Of a stretch of 64,000 nucleotides of DNA, positions 17,189 to 26,342 are shown in pieces. The position numbers and the translations under genes are program-made. Below the pieces are notes generated by a model. It made no database searches. It was not told the DNA's origin and was given only the letters and a program-made list of their open reading frames with translations. Positions within the stretch are counted from its first letter, which is position 1; each line of letters starts with the position of its first letter. Source of the DNA: an uncultured Selenomonadales bacterium (GTDB lineage: Bacteria > Bacillota > Negativicutes > Selenomonadales > Selenomonadaceae); NCBI GenBank assembly GCA_947165295.1, contig CAMUZU010000001.1, positions 1 through 64,000 of the forward strand. The letters run 5' to 3'.

Positions 17189-20100
17189 ATGCGCAACTTA
17201 ACTGAACTGTCGCTGAATCACCGTGCGCTCGTTTGGTACTTCATAATCGCGGCGTTTGTCGGCGGAATTTTTTCGTACTTCAAACTCGGTCGCATGGAAG
17301 ATCCGAAATTCGTCGTGCGTCAAATGATTGTCGCGGCGGTATGGCCGGGCGCGACGGCAGACGAAATGCAACGGCAGGTTACCGACAAGCTCGAAAAAAA
17401 GTTGCAGGACATCCCCGACCTTGACAACCTGCGCAGCGAAACTCGCCCGAACTCGACCGTGATTTACGTCGAACTTGACGACACGCTTCCGACTTCGACG
17501 ATTCGTCCGACGTGGCGCGACGTGCGAAATTACTGCGCGGACATCAAAAGCGAACTTCCCGAAGGCGTCGCGGGAATTTTTTTCAACGACACTTACGACG
17601 AAGTTTTCGGCTCGGTGTATGCTTTGACGGGCGACGGTTTCACTTACGAAGAACTGCGCCGTCACGCGGAAGATATTCGCCGCCTGCTGTTGACCGTCGA
17701 CGACGTGAAAAAAATTGAACTCGTCGGTGTGCAGACCGAAATTGTTTACGTCGAAATTGAACTGTCGAAACTTGCCGCGCTCGGTATCAGCCCGCGAACA
17801 ATTTCCGACACTTTGAACGCGCAAAACGCAATGACGCCCGCCGGCATGTTCGACACGTCAAGCGACAATGTTTATCTGCGCGTGACGGGAACTTTCGACG
17901 ACGTGGACGCGATTAAAAATCTGCCGATTAACGCGAACGGCAAAGTTTTCAAGCTCGCCGACATTGCAACCGTTGAGCGACGCTTCGTTGACCCGCCGAA
18001 CCCGAAAATGTTTTTCGACGGAGTGCCCGCAATCGGTATCGCAATCGCAATGGACGACGGCGGAAACATTTTGCACCTTGGCGAAAATCTGCGCGTCATG
18101 ACCGAACAAATTCAAGCCGAATTGCCGCTGGGACTCGAACTGCATCAGGTGTCGAATCAACCGCTTGTCGTCGAAAGATCAATCGGCGACTTCGTCGAAA
18201 CGTTGTTGCTTGCAATTGTGATTGTGCTCGCCGTGAGTTTCGCAAGTCTCGGTTTACGAACGGGACTGGTCGTCGCGGGTTGCATTCCGCTCGTGCTTGC
18301 GGGGACGTTCTGTTTCATGTTCGCGCTCGGCATTGACCTGCACAAAGTTTCGCTCGGCTCGCTGATAATCGCGCTGGGACTTTTGGTTGACGACGCGATA
18401 ATCGCCGTCGAAATGATGAGCGTACAACTTGAACGCGGGCTTAGCAGATTCGACGCGGCTTGTCACGCCTTCAACGTCACTGCCAAACCAATGTTGACGG
18501 GCACGCTGATAACTTGCGCGGGCTTCATTCCTGTTGCGTTCGCGAAAGGCATTGCAAGCGAATTCTGCCGCGACTTGTTCTGGGTCGTGAGTATCGCGCT
18601 GTTGCTGTCGTGGATTGTCAGCGTCATGGTTGCGCCGCTGTTCGGGACGTACATTATCCGCGTCGAAAAAAAATCCGCCGACGAAATTTACGACAGCCGC
18701 TTTTACAGGATGTTTCGTCGACTGCTGGAAATTTTCTTGCGCAACAAAATTCTCGTGCTGTCGGGGACGATTGCAAGTTTCGCGTTGACGATTTTCGCGG
18801 CGGAGTTTGTGCAGATGGAATTTTTCCCGCCGTCGATTCGCCCGGAAATTTTGATTGAATTCAAGTTGCCCGAAGGTTCGTCGCTCGCCGCCACGCAATC
18901 CGAAGTTGACCGCTTCGCAAAGTTCCTCAACACGGAGCGCGACAATATCGAAAACTTTGCCTGTTACGTCGGGCGGGACACGCCGCGTTTCGTCTTGACA
19001 ATCGCGCCGAAAACCGACGCCGACAATCGCGCAAAGTTTGTCGTCACCGCAAAATCGGAAGACGTTCGCGACGCGCTGATTGCAAAGATTCGCAACGAAC
19101 TCAACGAAAACTTTCCGCTCGTGCGTGCGAACATCCAACTGATTCAGACGGGGCCGCCCGCCGATTATCCGATTATGTTGCGCGTGTCGGGCACGGACAT
19201 CGAAAAAGTTCACGCGTTGGCGGAACGTGTTGCCGACAAAGTTTCCGCCGACCCGAACGTCACGGGCGTCAATCTCGACTGGAACGAAAAATCCAAAGTC
19301 GTGCGCGTCGAACTTGATCAAGACAAACTTCGTGCGCTCGGAGTCTCGCCGCAAGCCGTCAAGTCCACGCTGTACACGGAGCTGACGGGCGCGAAGTCCG
19401 CCGAATTTTACACGGGCGACAGGACGATTGCCGTTGACCTGCGACTTGCCGCCGTCGACCGAAAAAATCTTTCCGCGCTGAAAAATTTGCCCGTTTACCT
19501 CGGACAAGCCGGTTACGTGCCGCTCGAACAAATTGCGAAAATTTCTTTCGACGCGGAGTACGGCTTAATCGGACGGCGCGACCTCAAACCGACAATCACC
19601 GTGCAGGCGAACATCTTATCGGGCACGGCGAACGACGCGACGAAGAAAGCTCTCGCGGCGACGGAAGACCTGCGCGAAGATTTACCGCTCGGCTACTCGA
19701 TTGAAGCGGGCGGCGACCTCGAACAATCCGCGAAGTCCACGGGACATTTAGCCGCAATGTTGCCGCTTGTCGTCTTCGTGATAATGACGCTGTTGATGAT
19801 TCAGTTGCACGACGCGAAGGCAATGTTGTTGACGCTGTTGACCGCGCCGCTCGGATTAATCGGCGTCGTGTTCGCGCTTGTGCTTTTGTCGAAGCCGTTG
19901 GGTTTCGTCGCGGAGCTGGGCGTTGTCGCGCTGTCGGGCATGATAATCCGCAACTCGGTCATCTTAATCGACCAGATACAACAGCACGTCGCGGCGGGCG
20001 AAAATCTTCACGACGCGATAATCGATTCGGCAGTGTTGCGTTTCCGCCCGATAATGTTGACTGCGGCGGCGGCGATTCTCGGAATGTTGCCGCTTATGGC

Positions 20101-20212
20101 AAGCGTCTTTTGGGCACCGATGGCGGTTGCGATTGCGGGCGGACTTTTAGTCGCCACGGTGTTGACGCTGTTGGTTTTGCCCGTCATGTACGCAAGTGTT
20201 TATCTTGTTTGA
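17189..20212 (+). CDS. RND family efflux transporter permease
   Basis: A proton-driven inner-membrane pump of the AcrB/MexB-like superfamily, 1,007 residues. There is one N-terminal membrane helix, a first periplasmic loop (PGATADEMQRQVTDKLEK), helices 2-6 with GLLVDDAIIAVEMM, a second large loop, and helices 8-12 near SGMIIRNSVILIDQI. The paired Asp in LLVDDAI on TM4 fits proton relay. The ATG at 17189 directly follows the adaptor stop. Substrates may be drugs, bile salts or metals; sequence alone does not tell which. It resembles the shorter, simpler RND pumps rather than the CusA metal type. Confidence 0.93.
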   Translation: MRNLTELSLNHRALVWYFIIAAFVGGIFSYFKLGRMEDPKFVVRQMIVAAVWPGATADEMQRQVTDKLEKKLQDIPDLDNLRSETRPNSTVIYVELDDTLPTSTIRPTWRDVRNYCADIKSELPEGVAGIFFNDTYDEVFGSVYALTGDGFTYEELRRHAEDIRRLLLTVDDVKKIELVGVQTEIVYVEIELSKLAALGISPRTISDTLNAQNAMTPAGMFDTSSDNVYLRVTGTFDDVDAIKNLPINANGKVFKLADIATVERRFVDPPNPKMFFDGVPAIGIAIAMDDGGNILHLGENLRVMTEQIQAELPLGLELHQVSNQPLVVERSIGDFVETLLLAIVIVLAVSFASLGLRTGLVVAGCIPLVLAGTFCFMFALGIDLHKVSLGSLIIALGLLVDDAIIAVEMMSVQLERGLSRFDAACHAFNVTAKPMLTGTLITCAGFIPVAFAKGIASEFCRDLFWVVSIALLLSWIVSVMVAPLFGTYIIRVEKKSADEIYDSRFYRMFRRLLEIFLRNKILVLSGTIASFALTIFAAEFVQMEFFPPSIRPEILIEFKLPEGSSLAATQSEVDRFAKFLNTERDNIENFACYVGRDTPRFVLTIAPKTDADNRAKFVVTAKSEDVRDALIAKIRNELNENFPLVRANIQLIQTGPPADYPIMLRVSGTDIEKVHALAERVADKVSADPNVTGVNLDWNEKSKVVRVELDQDKLRALGVSPQAVKSTLYTELTGAKSAEFYTGDRTIAVDLRLAAVDRKNLSALKNLPVYLGQAGYVPLEQIAKISFDAEYGLIGRRDLKPTITVQANILSGTANDATKKALAATEDLREDLPLGYSIEAGGDLEQSAKSTGHLAAMLPLVVFVIMTLLMIQLHDAKAMLLTLLTAPLGLIGVVFALVLLSKPLGFVAELGVVALSGMIIRNSVILIDQIQQHVAAGENLHDAIIDSAVLRFRPIMLTAAAAILGMLPLMASVFWAPMAVAIAGGLLVATVLTLLVLPVMYASVYLV

Positions 20213-20236
20213 CGGCGGAAAATTTTTTGCTACAAT
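20209..20236 (+). promoter_or_regulatory. Promoter of the small-protein / guanylate kinase-like operon
   Basis: TTGACG (20209-20214), 16 bp spacer, TACAAT (20231-20236); it overlaps the stop codon of the RND pump. Confidence 0.6.
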
Positions 20237-20278
20237 TGTTGGCAGATTTAATGACGCGGTTGCAAGGAGTTGATTCTA

Positions 20279-20590
20279 TTGGAGAATTTCTGCGTCGCGA
20301 TAAGTTTTCGCGGCTCGCTCGGCTGGGTTGAATACGACGAAGCTGCCCGCCGTGCAAAAGTTTTTTTGGGTGACGACGAAGGCAAACGCCTTGCCGAAGA
20401 ATTTCTGTCGACGCCGCACAAAATCAGCGTGCCGCACGAAACGTTGTTGGACTTCACCGAAGAGACTTTCGACGCGAACGAAAGTGCGCAAAGTTTGAAA
20501 GTTGTTTTGACGCGGCTTTGGGAAGCGACGGGCGTTCATGTCGATTGGAGCCGCCCCGTCGACTACGTCAAAGCTCATCCGCATTACTGA
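20279..20590 (+). CDS. Conserved-looking small hypothetical protein
   Basis: 103 residues from a TTG at 20279 that follows AAGGAG at the right distance. It is mixed alpha/beta with no membrane segment: ENFCVAISFRGSLGWVEYDE, KISVPHETLLDFTEETFD, DWSRPVDYVKAHP. I do not recognise the family. It is the first gene of a short operon with a zinc-ribbon protein (16 bp away) and a P-loop kinase-like protein. Confidence 0.65.
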   Translation: MENFCVAISFRGSLGWVEYDEAARRAKVFLGDDEGKRLAEEFLSTPHKISVPHETLLDFTEETFDANESAQSLKVVLTRLWEATGVHVDWSRPVDYVKAHPHY

Positions 20591-20606
20591 TTGGAGGCGA
20601 ATCTTC

Positions 20607-20819
20607 ATGCCGAAAGAATACGTCAGCTGTCCGAAATGCGGCCGCAAGGATTTTGGCGAAATTTTGGAGTGCAAACGTTGCTCGCTGATTTTTTGCCAAA
20701 AATGCAAGGGCAAGCGTTCATTGCCCGACGGCACGCAATACGAATGCTGTCCGCGTTGCGGAGCCGAAATTGACGAGGACGAAGACACCGTTCACGTCAT
20801 TGCCAAACAAAAACGTTGA
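20607..20819 (+). CDS. Small zinc-ribbon protein
   Basis: 70 residues with four CxxC knuckles: CPKCG, CKRC, CQKCKG and CPRCG, enough to bind two zinc ions. The tail is acidic then basic (EIDEDEDTV.. AKQKR). ATG at 20607 after TTGGAGG. The function is unknown; it is possibly an RNA- or protein-binding accessory factor. It lies between the unknown protein and the guanylate kinase-like gene. Confidence 0.7.
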   Translation: MPKEYVSCPKCGRKDFGEILECKRCSLIFCQKCKGKRSLPDGTQYECCPRCGAEIDEDEDTVHVIAKQKR

Positions 20820-20831
20820 GGAGGATATTTC

Positions 20832-21419
20832 ATGGCGAACAACAGGATTTACACTTTTCTGGGGCCGCACGCGTCCGGCAAAACGACAATGGTCTCACAG
20901 CTTATGAGTATGGGCGTCCACTACATCCCGACCGTCACGACCCGCGTGTTCGACGACCGCTACGCTTACAAACGCCGCCTGTACAAAACCGTCAGCAAGG
21001 ACGACTACAAGAAGGAAAAATTCATCGTCAACAACACGTATCAGGCGAACAACTACGGCTTGCTCAAGTCCGACGTGCTCGACGCTTACTCGAATCACAA
21101 GGTCAGCATTGCCATCTTGCACGACGCGGCGGGCATCAAGCAGTTGCAGAAATTCATCAATCAAGACTTGGTGTCCGTGTTCCTCATGATTGACGATGTG
21201 GTTTTCGTCGACAGACTGCTCCGTCAAGGTTGCTCGAATGACGAAATTCGCTATTACGTCGAAACCGCCGAAGAGACGGGCGAATTTGAACACTGGCGCG
21301 ACGTTGACTTCGTCGTCAAGAACACGTCGACCGCCCGCGTCGCCCTCGAACAAATTCTTGCGATTATGGGCTTGGTCACGCTCGTCCCGCAAGCCGACTT
21401 CGACAACATGGTCAAGTGA
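20832..21419 (+). CDS. Guanylate kinase-like P-loop protein
   Basis: 195 residues. It starts with IYTFLGPHASGKTTMVSQL, in which GPHASGKTT (11-19) is a Walker A loop, followed by a GMP-kinase-like VTTRVFDDR and YKTVSKDDY. These parallel the TTR and F/Y-substrate motifs of guanylate kinase. The sequence is too divergent to say that GMP is the substrate. It is the last gene of the operon; a terminator follows at 21447. Confidence 0.7.
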   Translation: MANNRIYTFLGPHASGKTTMVSQLMSMGVHYIPTVTTRVFDDRYAYKRRLYKTVSKDDYKKEKFIVNNTYQANNYGLLKSDVLDAYSNHKVSIAILHDAAGIKQLQKFINQDLVSVFLMIDDVVFVDRLLRQGCSNDEIRYYVETAEETGEFEHWRDVDFVVKNTSTARVALEQILAIMGLVTLVPQADFDNMVK

Positions 21420-21446
21420 ATCAACATCACCGACGCAAAAAAATTT

Positions 21447-21474
21447 CCCCGTCACACGCGGCGGGGATTTTTTG
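21447..21474 (+). terminator. Terminator after the guanylate kinase-like gene
   Basis: CCCCG.. ..CGGGG stem followed by ATTTTTTG, 27 bp after the stop codon. Confidence 0.8.
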
Positions 21475-21525
21475 TTGCAGGAAAAGTTTCCGACGCGCAG
21501 AAACTTCGCCGCAGGAGGTGGCGAC

Positions 21526-23112
21526 ATGAAAAAAATTTTTGCGGCTCTGCTGATTGTCGCGGGTTTGGTGACGGCGTCACTTGTCGGCGCGACTGTCAAA
21601 ATGTACACCGCGACCGCCGAAGATTACGCCAGCGAAGTCGAATCGCAGGACATTGCCAAACTTCGCGCACGTGACAAGGCGATTAAAAACGCGACGAAGC
21701 AAGCCGGCGTTTACCTGAAGACTTATTCGCGCTCCGTCGACAACGAATTGACCGACGACGAAGTCACCGCGATAACTTCAAACAGTTGGCAACTTGTCGG
21801 CGAACCGAAGTTTTCTCGAAGCGTCAAGCAACTCAGCGACGAAACTTCAATTATCGTTTGGACGGCGACGGTTGAAGTCAACGTTGACGACGCGGAGTTA
21901 CAAAGTTGGCTTAACCGCGACGACAAAGACAAGTCGACGATTATCACGCAGACCCGCGAGGCGCAAAAATCTTCCGACGAAAACGAACGCACAATCGAAG
22001 ACTTGCGCGAACGGTACAATCAAGCCGCGTCGCAAGCCGAACGCGACAAAATCCGTCAACAGATGAACGACGCCGACCGCGACTTTTTGGCGAACCAGAA
22101 ACTTGAAGACGGCAACAAACTTTCCTACGCTAAAGATTACGACGGCGCGATTCGGCTTTACAACGAAGCCATCGAACTCAAGCCCGATTGGCCGTGGCCG
22201 TACATCAATCGCGGCATTGCTCACAAAAATTTGGAACGCTATGACGATGCACTTGCCGATTACACGAAGGCGATTCGGCTTGACCCCGACGATGCCGACG
22301 CGTATTACAATCGCGGCTGCGCTTACGACGACATCAAGCAATACGAACAGGCAATTCAAGATTACGACAAGGCGATTGAACTCAATCCGAATGATGCCGA
22401 TACGTACTACAATCGCGGCATTGCTTATCGTCACTTGAAGCAATACGAACGGGCGATTCAAGATTTCGACGAAGCGATTAAGCTCAATCAAAATTTTGCG
22501 GAGGCGTACACCAATCGCGGCAGCAGTTACGACGACCTCGAACAATACGAGCGGGCGATTCAAGATTACAACAAGGCTCTGCAACTCAATCCGAATGATG
22601 CGGAGACGTACAACAATCGCGGCACGGCTTACAACGACCTTGGGCAGTACGAACGTGCGATTGCCGATTACGACAAGGCCATTGAACTCAACCCGAATGA
22701 CGCCGACTTTTACTTCAATCGCGGCGGCACGTACAAAAATTTCAAGCAGTTCGACCGTGCGATTCAGGATTACAATCAGGCGTTGAAGCTCAATCCGAAT
22801 TATGCAGATGCGTACAACAATCGCGGTTTCGTTTACGACGAACTTGAACAGTACGACCTTGCGATTGCCGACTATGACAAAGCTCTGGAACTCAACCCGA
22901 AGTTGGAGTTTGCGTACACCAACCGCGCCATTGCCTTCGTCGCCTTGGGAAATATCGATCGGGCGATTGCCGACGCAACGAAAGCGATTCAGCTCAATCC
23001 GAATTACGCGGACGCTTATTATTTGCGCGGGATTTGTTATCAAGAACTCGGCGACGAAGCCAAAGCTCAAGCCGACCTCGACAAAGCAAAAGAACTCGGC
23101 TACGACGGCTGA
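21526..23112 (+). CDS. Secreted TPR-repeat protein with LPP20/FlgT-like N-terminus
   Basis: 528 residues. It has a signal peptide (KKIFAALLIVAGLVTASLVG), then an N-terminal domain (AEDYASEVESQDIAKLRARD) reminiscent of FlgT/LPP20-type periplasmic domains, a charged coiled coil (ERTIEDLRERYNQ), and about nine 34-residue TPR units. The TPR units repeat patterns such as AIQDYDKAIELNPNDADTYY. The DNA of the TPR units is itself repetitive, so copy number may vary by recombination. It is probably a periplasmic or surface protein-interaction scaffold. ATG at 21526 after GCAGGAGG. Confidence 0.85.
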   Translation: MKKIFAALLIVAGLVTASLVGATVKMYTATAEDYASEVESQDIAKLRARDKAIKNATKQAGVYLKTYSRSVDNELTDDEVTAITSNSWQLVGEPKFSRSVKQLSDETSIIVWTATVEVNVDDAELQSWLNRDDKDKSTIITQTREAQKSSDENERTIEDLRERYNQAASQAERDKIRQQMNDADRDFLANQKLEDGNKLSYAKDYDGAIRLYNEAIELKPDWPWPYINRGIAHKNLERYDDALADYTKAIRLDPDDADAYYNRGCAYDDIKQYEQAIQDYDKAIELNPNDADTYYNRGIAYRHLKQYERAIQDFDEAIKLNQNFAEAYTNRGSSYDDLEQYERAIQDYNKALQLNPNDAETYNNRGTAYNDLGQYERAIADYDKAIELNPNDADFYFNRGGTYKNFKQFDRAIQDYNQALKLNPNYADAYNNRGFVYDELEQYDLAIADYDKALELNPKLEFAYTNRAIAFVALGNIDRAIADATKAIQLNPNYADAYYLRGICYQELGDEAKAQADLDKAKELGYDG

Positions 23113-23129
23113 AAATCGTTCCAACAAAA

Positions 23130-23168
23130 AAACCGACGGGACAAATCATCTCGTCGGTAATTTTTTTT
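23130..23168. terminator. Bidirectional terminator between the TPR gene and cobS
   Basis: Stem ACCGACGGGA/TCTCGTCGGT (23132-23158) with A run on the left and T run on the right, so it can serve both convergent genes. Confidence 0.8.
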
Positions 23169-23176
23169 GTCTGAAG

Positions 23177-23953
23177 TCACAGCACCGTTGCAAATGCAAA
23201 CGTTATCAGCGCGAACGTTTCGGACAGCGTGGTTACCGCGCCGTAAATGTCGCCCGTGACGCCGCCGATTTTCTCCGTCGCGAAAGTTGCGAACCTCCAC
23301 GTCACGAAGCTTGCAGTCAACGTTGCCGCAATTGCCGTCACGAAAAGTTTCACGTCGACGAACAAAAGCACTGCGATTAATGCCGCCGCCTCGACAGCCG
23401 CGAAAATTATCGTGCGCCGCGTGGTGAACTTCGCGAACGCCTTGCCCATGCCTTCAGGTCTCGCGTACGGGAACAGCCCGATTGTCGCGACCATCATCAG
23501 CCGACCGATTATCGGGGACGCGAAAATTGCCGCGCACAGTTGAGCCGTCGACAGTCTTGCAAGTTCGGTCAAAGCCGCAACGTCAAGCATTGCGATTAAA
23601 ATCATCGACACGACGCCGAATGAGCCCGCCCGCGAATCTTTCATGATGTCGAGAATTTTTTCGCGCTCGCGACCCGAAAACAAACCGTCCGCCGAATCCA
23701 TCAGCCCGTCGCAGTGAATGCCGCCCGTCAACAGAATCAGCGACGCGAAGCCGACGGCTCCGACGATTGACGGCAACGCGCCCGACGTCATGAAGTTCAG
23801 CAAGCCGACAATTCCCGCGCAGATTGAGCCGATTATCGCGCCAATCAACGGGAAGAACTTCACCGACCGGCCGAAACTTCGTTCAGTCCAAACAGTTTGC
23901 TTGACGACGAAAATCCGCGTCAAGAACTGCAATCCGATTAAAAACGAATCCAC
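23177..23953 (-). CDS. cobS: Adenosylcobinamide-GDP ribazoletransferase (cobalamin synthase)
   Basis: CobS joins adenosylcobinamide-GDP to alpha-ribazole in the last assembly step of vitamin B12, in the inner membrane. The motifs are GGIHCDGLMDSADGLF, MKDSRAGSFGV and KFFPLIGAIIGS. The 258-residue length is normal, with several hydrophobic helices. It begins 4 bp after the stop of the polysaccharide deacetylase on the same strand, an odd pairing. No other cob genes and no cobalamin riboswitch are visible here. Confidence 0.92.
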   Translation of the reverse strand: MDSFLIGLQFLTRIFVVKQTVWTERSFGRSVKFFPLIGAIIGSICAGIVGLLNFMTSGALPSIVGAVGFASLILLTGGIHCDGLMDSADGLFSGREREKILDIMKDSRAGSFGVVSMILIAMLDVAALTELARLSTAQLCAAIFASPIIGRLMMVATIGLFPYARPEGMGKAFAKFTTRRTIIFAAVEAAALIAVLLFVDVKLFVTAIAATLTASFVTWRFATFATEKIGGVTGDIYGAVTTLSETFALITFAFATVL

Positions 23954-23957
23954 GCGT

Positions 23958-24944
23958 TCACCACGGTTGAGGCGTCATTGGCGTGACGACACCGAACTTG
24001 TAGCCCCAATCGCGCAGGAAGTGAATAATTTCGGGCAACGCCTTGACGGTCTCGGTCTTGTCGCCGTTGCAGTGCATGAGCAGAATAACCGTGCGCGGCG
24101 GCTGTTCGCCCAAATATTTCAGCACGTTGTTGACTTGGTCGGAAGCGTTCGGGCGTGACGGCGTGGCGTCTTCGGTCAAGACGTTCCAATCGTGTTCGAC
24201 GTAGCCGCAATCGTCAACCATCGAATAATAATTCGCGGTGAACATGCTGCCCGCGCCGCCCGGTGCACGAACTATGAACGGGCGCACGCCGATAATGTTT
24301 TTAATCGATTCGTCGGTTTTGATGACTTGCTCCATGAAACTCCACGGGCTTGCGTAAATCTGATTGTAATCGTGGTTGTAGCTGTGGTTGCCAATCGCGT
24401 GCCCTTCGTTGAACATGCGGCGCAAAACGTCGGGGTTCGCGTCAACCATGTTGCCGCACACGTAAAACGTCGCCTTGACACCTTCGGCTTTGAGGATGTC
24501 GAGAACTTGCGGCGTGATTTTGTCGTCGGGGCCGTCGTCGAAAGTCAAGTAAACCGTTGACTCGGCTTCGTACGGCGCAAGCTGCGGCAGAGCGACGGGC
24601 AAACCTTTTTCTTGACGTTCCCAGAGCGTGTACTTGTCGTAAACGGGAATCGTCGCGTCGGTCAGTTGCAAGTTGGAATAATCGTCGGCGGCGACAATGT
24701 AATCTTTGCCTTCTTGAGCTTGAACGGTCGGTTTGACTTCGGGCGGCGCTTCGGCGGACTTCGCGTCGTCGGTTTTGGCGTCGGACTTCGTGTCGGGCTT
24801 GCCGTCGGTCTTCGCGTCGACGGTCTTGCCCGTCGCCACTTCGGTCGGGATGTCGTTGGCGTCGGTTTTCTTAGATTCGTCACTGCAACCGCTTAAACAC
24901 GTCGTCAACGTCAACAACAGTATCGCGCAAAAAATTTTCTTCAT
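23958..24944 (-). CDS. Polysaccharide deacetylase (NodB domain) lipoprotein
   Basis: A carbohydrate esterase family 4 enzyme that removes acetyl groups from peptidoglycan or other glycans. It is 328 residues with a lipobox at LSGC (C20), then a low-complexity Asp/Lys/Thr linker of about 50 residues (repeats like DTKSDAKTDD). The NodB domain has LTFDDGPDD, NHSYNH (metal ligands), RAPGG, DWNVLTED and LLMHCNG. The ATG at 24944 lies behind GAGGAG, with a promoter at 24988-25016. The lipid anchor places it at the envelope. Confidence 0.9.
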   Translation of the reverse strand: MKKIFCAILLLTLTTCLSGCSDESKKTDANDIPTEVATGKTVDAKTDGKPDTKSDAKTDDAKSAEAPPEVKPTVQAQEGKDYIVAADDYSNLQLTDATIPVYDKYTLWERQEKGLPVALPQLAPYEAESTVYLTFDDGPDDKITPQVLDILKAEGVKATFYVCGNMVDANPDVLRRMFNEGHAIGNHSYNHDYNQIYASPWSFMEQVIKTDESIKNIIGVRPFIVRAPGGAGSMFTANYYSMVDDCGYVEHDWNVLTEDATPSRPNASDQVNNVLKYLGEQPPRTVILLMHCNGDKTETVKALPEIIHFLRDWGYKFGVVTPMTPQPW

Positions 24945-24987
24945 CGGTAACTCCTCGCTGCATGAAATTTTTTTGAAACCGTAGCAA

Positions 24988-25016
24988 ACTATAGCGCAAG
25001 CCGCACGCAGAATCAA
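24988..25016 (-). promoter_or_regulatory. Promoter of the deacetylase-cobS unit
   Basis: On the minus strand TTGATT (25011-25016), 17 bp spacer, TATAGT (24988-24993), about 44 bp upstream of the start codon. Confidence 0.65.
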
Positions 25017-25088
25017 GCGTGCAAAAATTTTTTCGGCGACGAAAAGGGTTGACGCGAAACTTAGGGAAATAACCTGCGGGGTGATTCT

Positions 25089-26333
25089 ATGGTCGACAAA
25101 AATTTGTTCCCGTACGACTTGGCGATTGTCGCCATCTTCAAGGACGAGTCGCCGTACCTGCGCGAATGGCTCGATTATCATTTGCTTGCGGGCGTCGAAC
25201 ATTTTTATCTGTACGACAACGATTCAAGCGACGGTTACGCCGAAGTTCTTCAGCCTTACGTTGACGCGAACATCGTCACGCTGATTGATTGGCCGGGCAA
25301 GGCAATGCAAAATCCCGCGTACATGGACGCCTTGACGCGCTTCAGATTTTTTTGTCGGTACATGGCGTTCATTGACTTGGACGAATTCATCTTGCCGCTT
25401 GAAGGTCAAAGCATCGTTGAAGTCGTCGACGAAGTTTTGCCGCGTCATGAACGTGCACAAGCTCTGTCGATAACGTGGCGACTTTTCGGCTCTAACGGTC
25501 AAGAAACTGCGGATTATTCACGCGGCGTGCTGGAACGTTTCACTCGCCGTGCGCCGAACGAAGGCGATATCGGCGGCGAACCGTACGTTAAACTTGTCGG
25601 CAACCCGCGCAGCATGAAATTTTTTTCGGGCGCGCATTACGCTTTGCACTTCGGAGGGAACATCACCGTCGACGAATTCGGCAACAAACTCAAAAGCCAC
25701 GCCAACGCAAGCAAACGCGTCGAAAAGATTGTGCTTAATCATTACGCCGTAAAGTCGCTCGAAGAGTTCAGCCGCAAAGACCGCCGCGGTTTCGCCGACA
25801 ACACCAACGTTCGTCCGTACACGCGTGAACTGTTTGATTCGCTCGATCGCAACGAAGTTTTCGACGACGACATCTTGACATACCGCGCAATGCGTGCGCA
25901 AACTTTTCAGCTGACGGACGACGTTCAACGTTTCGCCCGCGTTGAAAAAGTTTTGCTCGACACGTTGACTTCGCAGTCGCCGTTCGACGCGCCGCCCGAA
26001 TTTTTCAACGACAAGCTCGAAACTTTTTTGACGTGCAGGAAGTTGGCTGAAGTCTTTGGCTCGCGAATCGGCGGCAAGTCGGCCGAAGAATACGCGCTGG
26101 TTTGGCTGTATCAAACGTTGACGACGCGCCACCCGTTCAATTACGCCGAACTGCAACTTTTGCTCAACGAAATGCCCGCGCTTTTGAGTCGGCCGTTTCC
26201 ACTGTGCCGAAAGATTTTGTTCCTGGCGACGGAAAAAGTTTTCCCGCTCGCTGACGAAGACTTGAAACGTGCGCAAAATTGGGGCGGTCTTTATTACATG
26301 GATTATCTTCGGCGGCTGTTGAATTCAATTTGA
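25089..26333 (+). CDS. GT92-like (DUF23) glycosyltransferase, tandem copy 1
   Basis: 414 residues, first of four tandem paralogues. The N-terminal motif LAIVAIFKDESPYLREWLDY with GVEHFYLYDNDSSD, followed by FIDLDEFILP (DxD metal site), fits the GT92 / Glyco_tranf_2_4 group of glycosyltransferases. The C-terminal helical part is family-specific: FQLTDDVQRFARVEKVL and EEYALVWLYQTL recur in copies 2 and 3. It probably transfers sugars in surface polysaccharide or protein glycosylation; no acceptor is known. It starts divergently from the deacetylase. Confidence 0.82.
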   Translation: MVDKNLFPYDLAIVAIFKDESPYLREWLDYHLLAGVEHFYLYDNDSSDGYAEVLQPYVDANIVTLIDWPGKAMQNPAYMDALTRFRFFCRYMAFIDLDEFILPLEGQSIVEVVDEVLPRHERAQALSITWRLFGSNGQETADYSRGVLERFTRRAPNEGDIGGEPYVKLVGNPRSMKFFSGAHYALHFGGNITVDEFGNKLKSHANASKRVEKIVLNHYAVKSLEEFSRKDRRGFADNTNVRPYTRELFDSLDRNEVFDDDILTYRAMRAQTFQLTDDVQRFARVEKVLLDTLTSQSPFDAPPEFFNDKLETFLTCRKLAEVFGSRIGGKSAEEYALVWLYQTLTTRHPFNYAELQLLLNEMPALLSRPFPLCRKILFLATEKVFPLADEDLKRAQNWGGLYYMDYLRRLLNSI

Positions 26334-26342
26334 GGTGACTTT

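Noticed and set aside
18254-19531. 425-residue minus-strand open frame inside the RND pump gene
   Set aside because: Shadow of codon bias; the plus-strand protein is full-length and recognisable.
22141-23100. CRISPR-like or satellite repeat array
   Set aside because: The periodicity is 102 bp in frame with the TPR protein, with no spacers and no cas genes.
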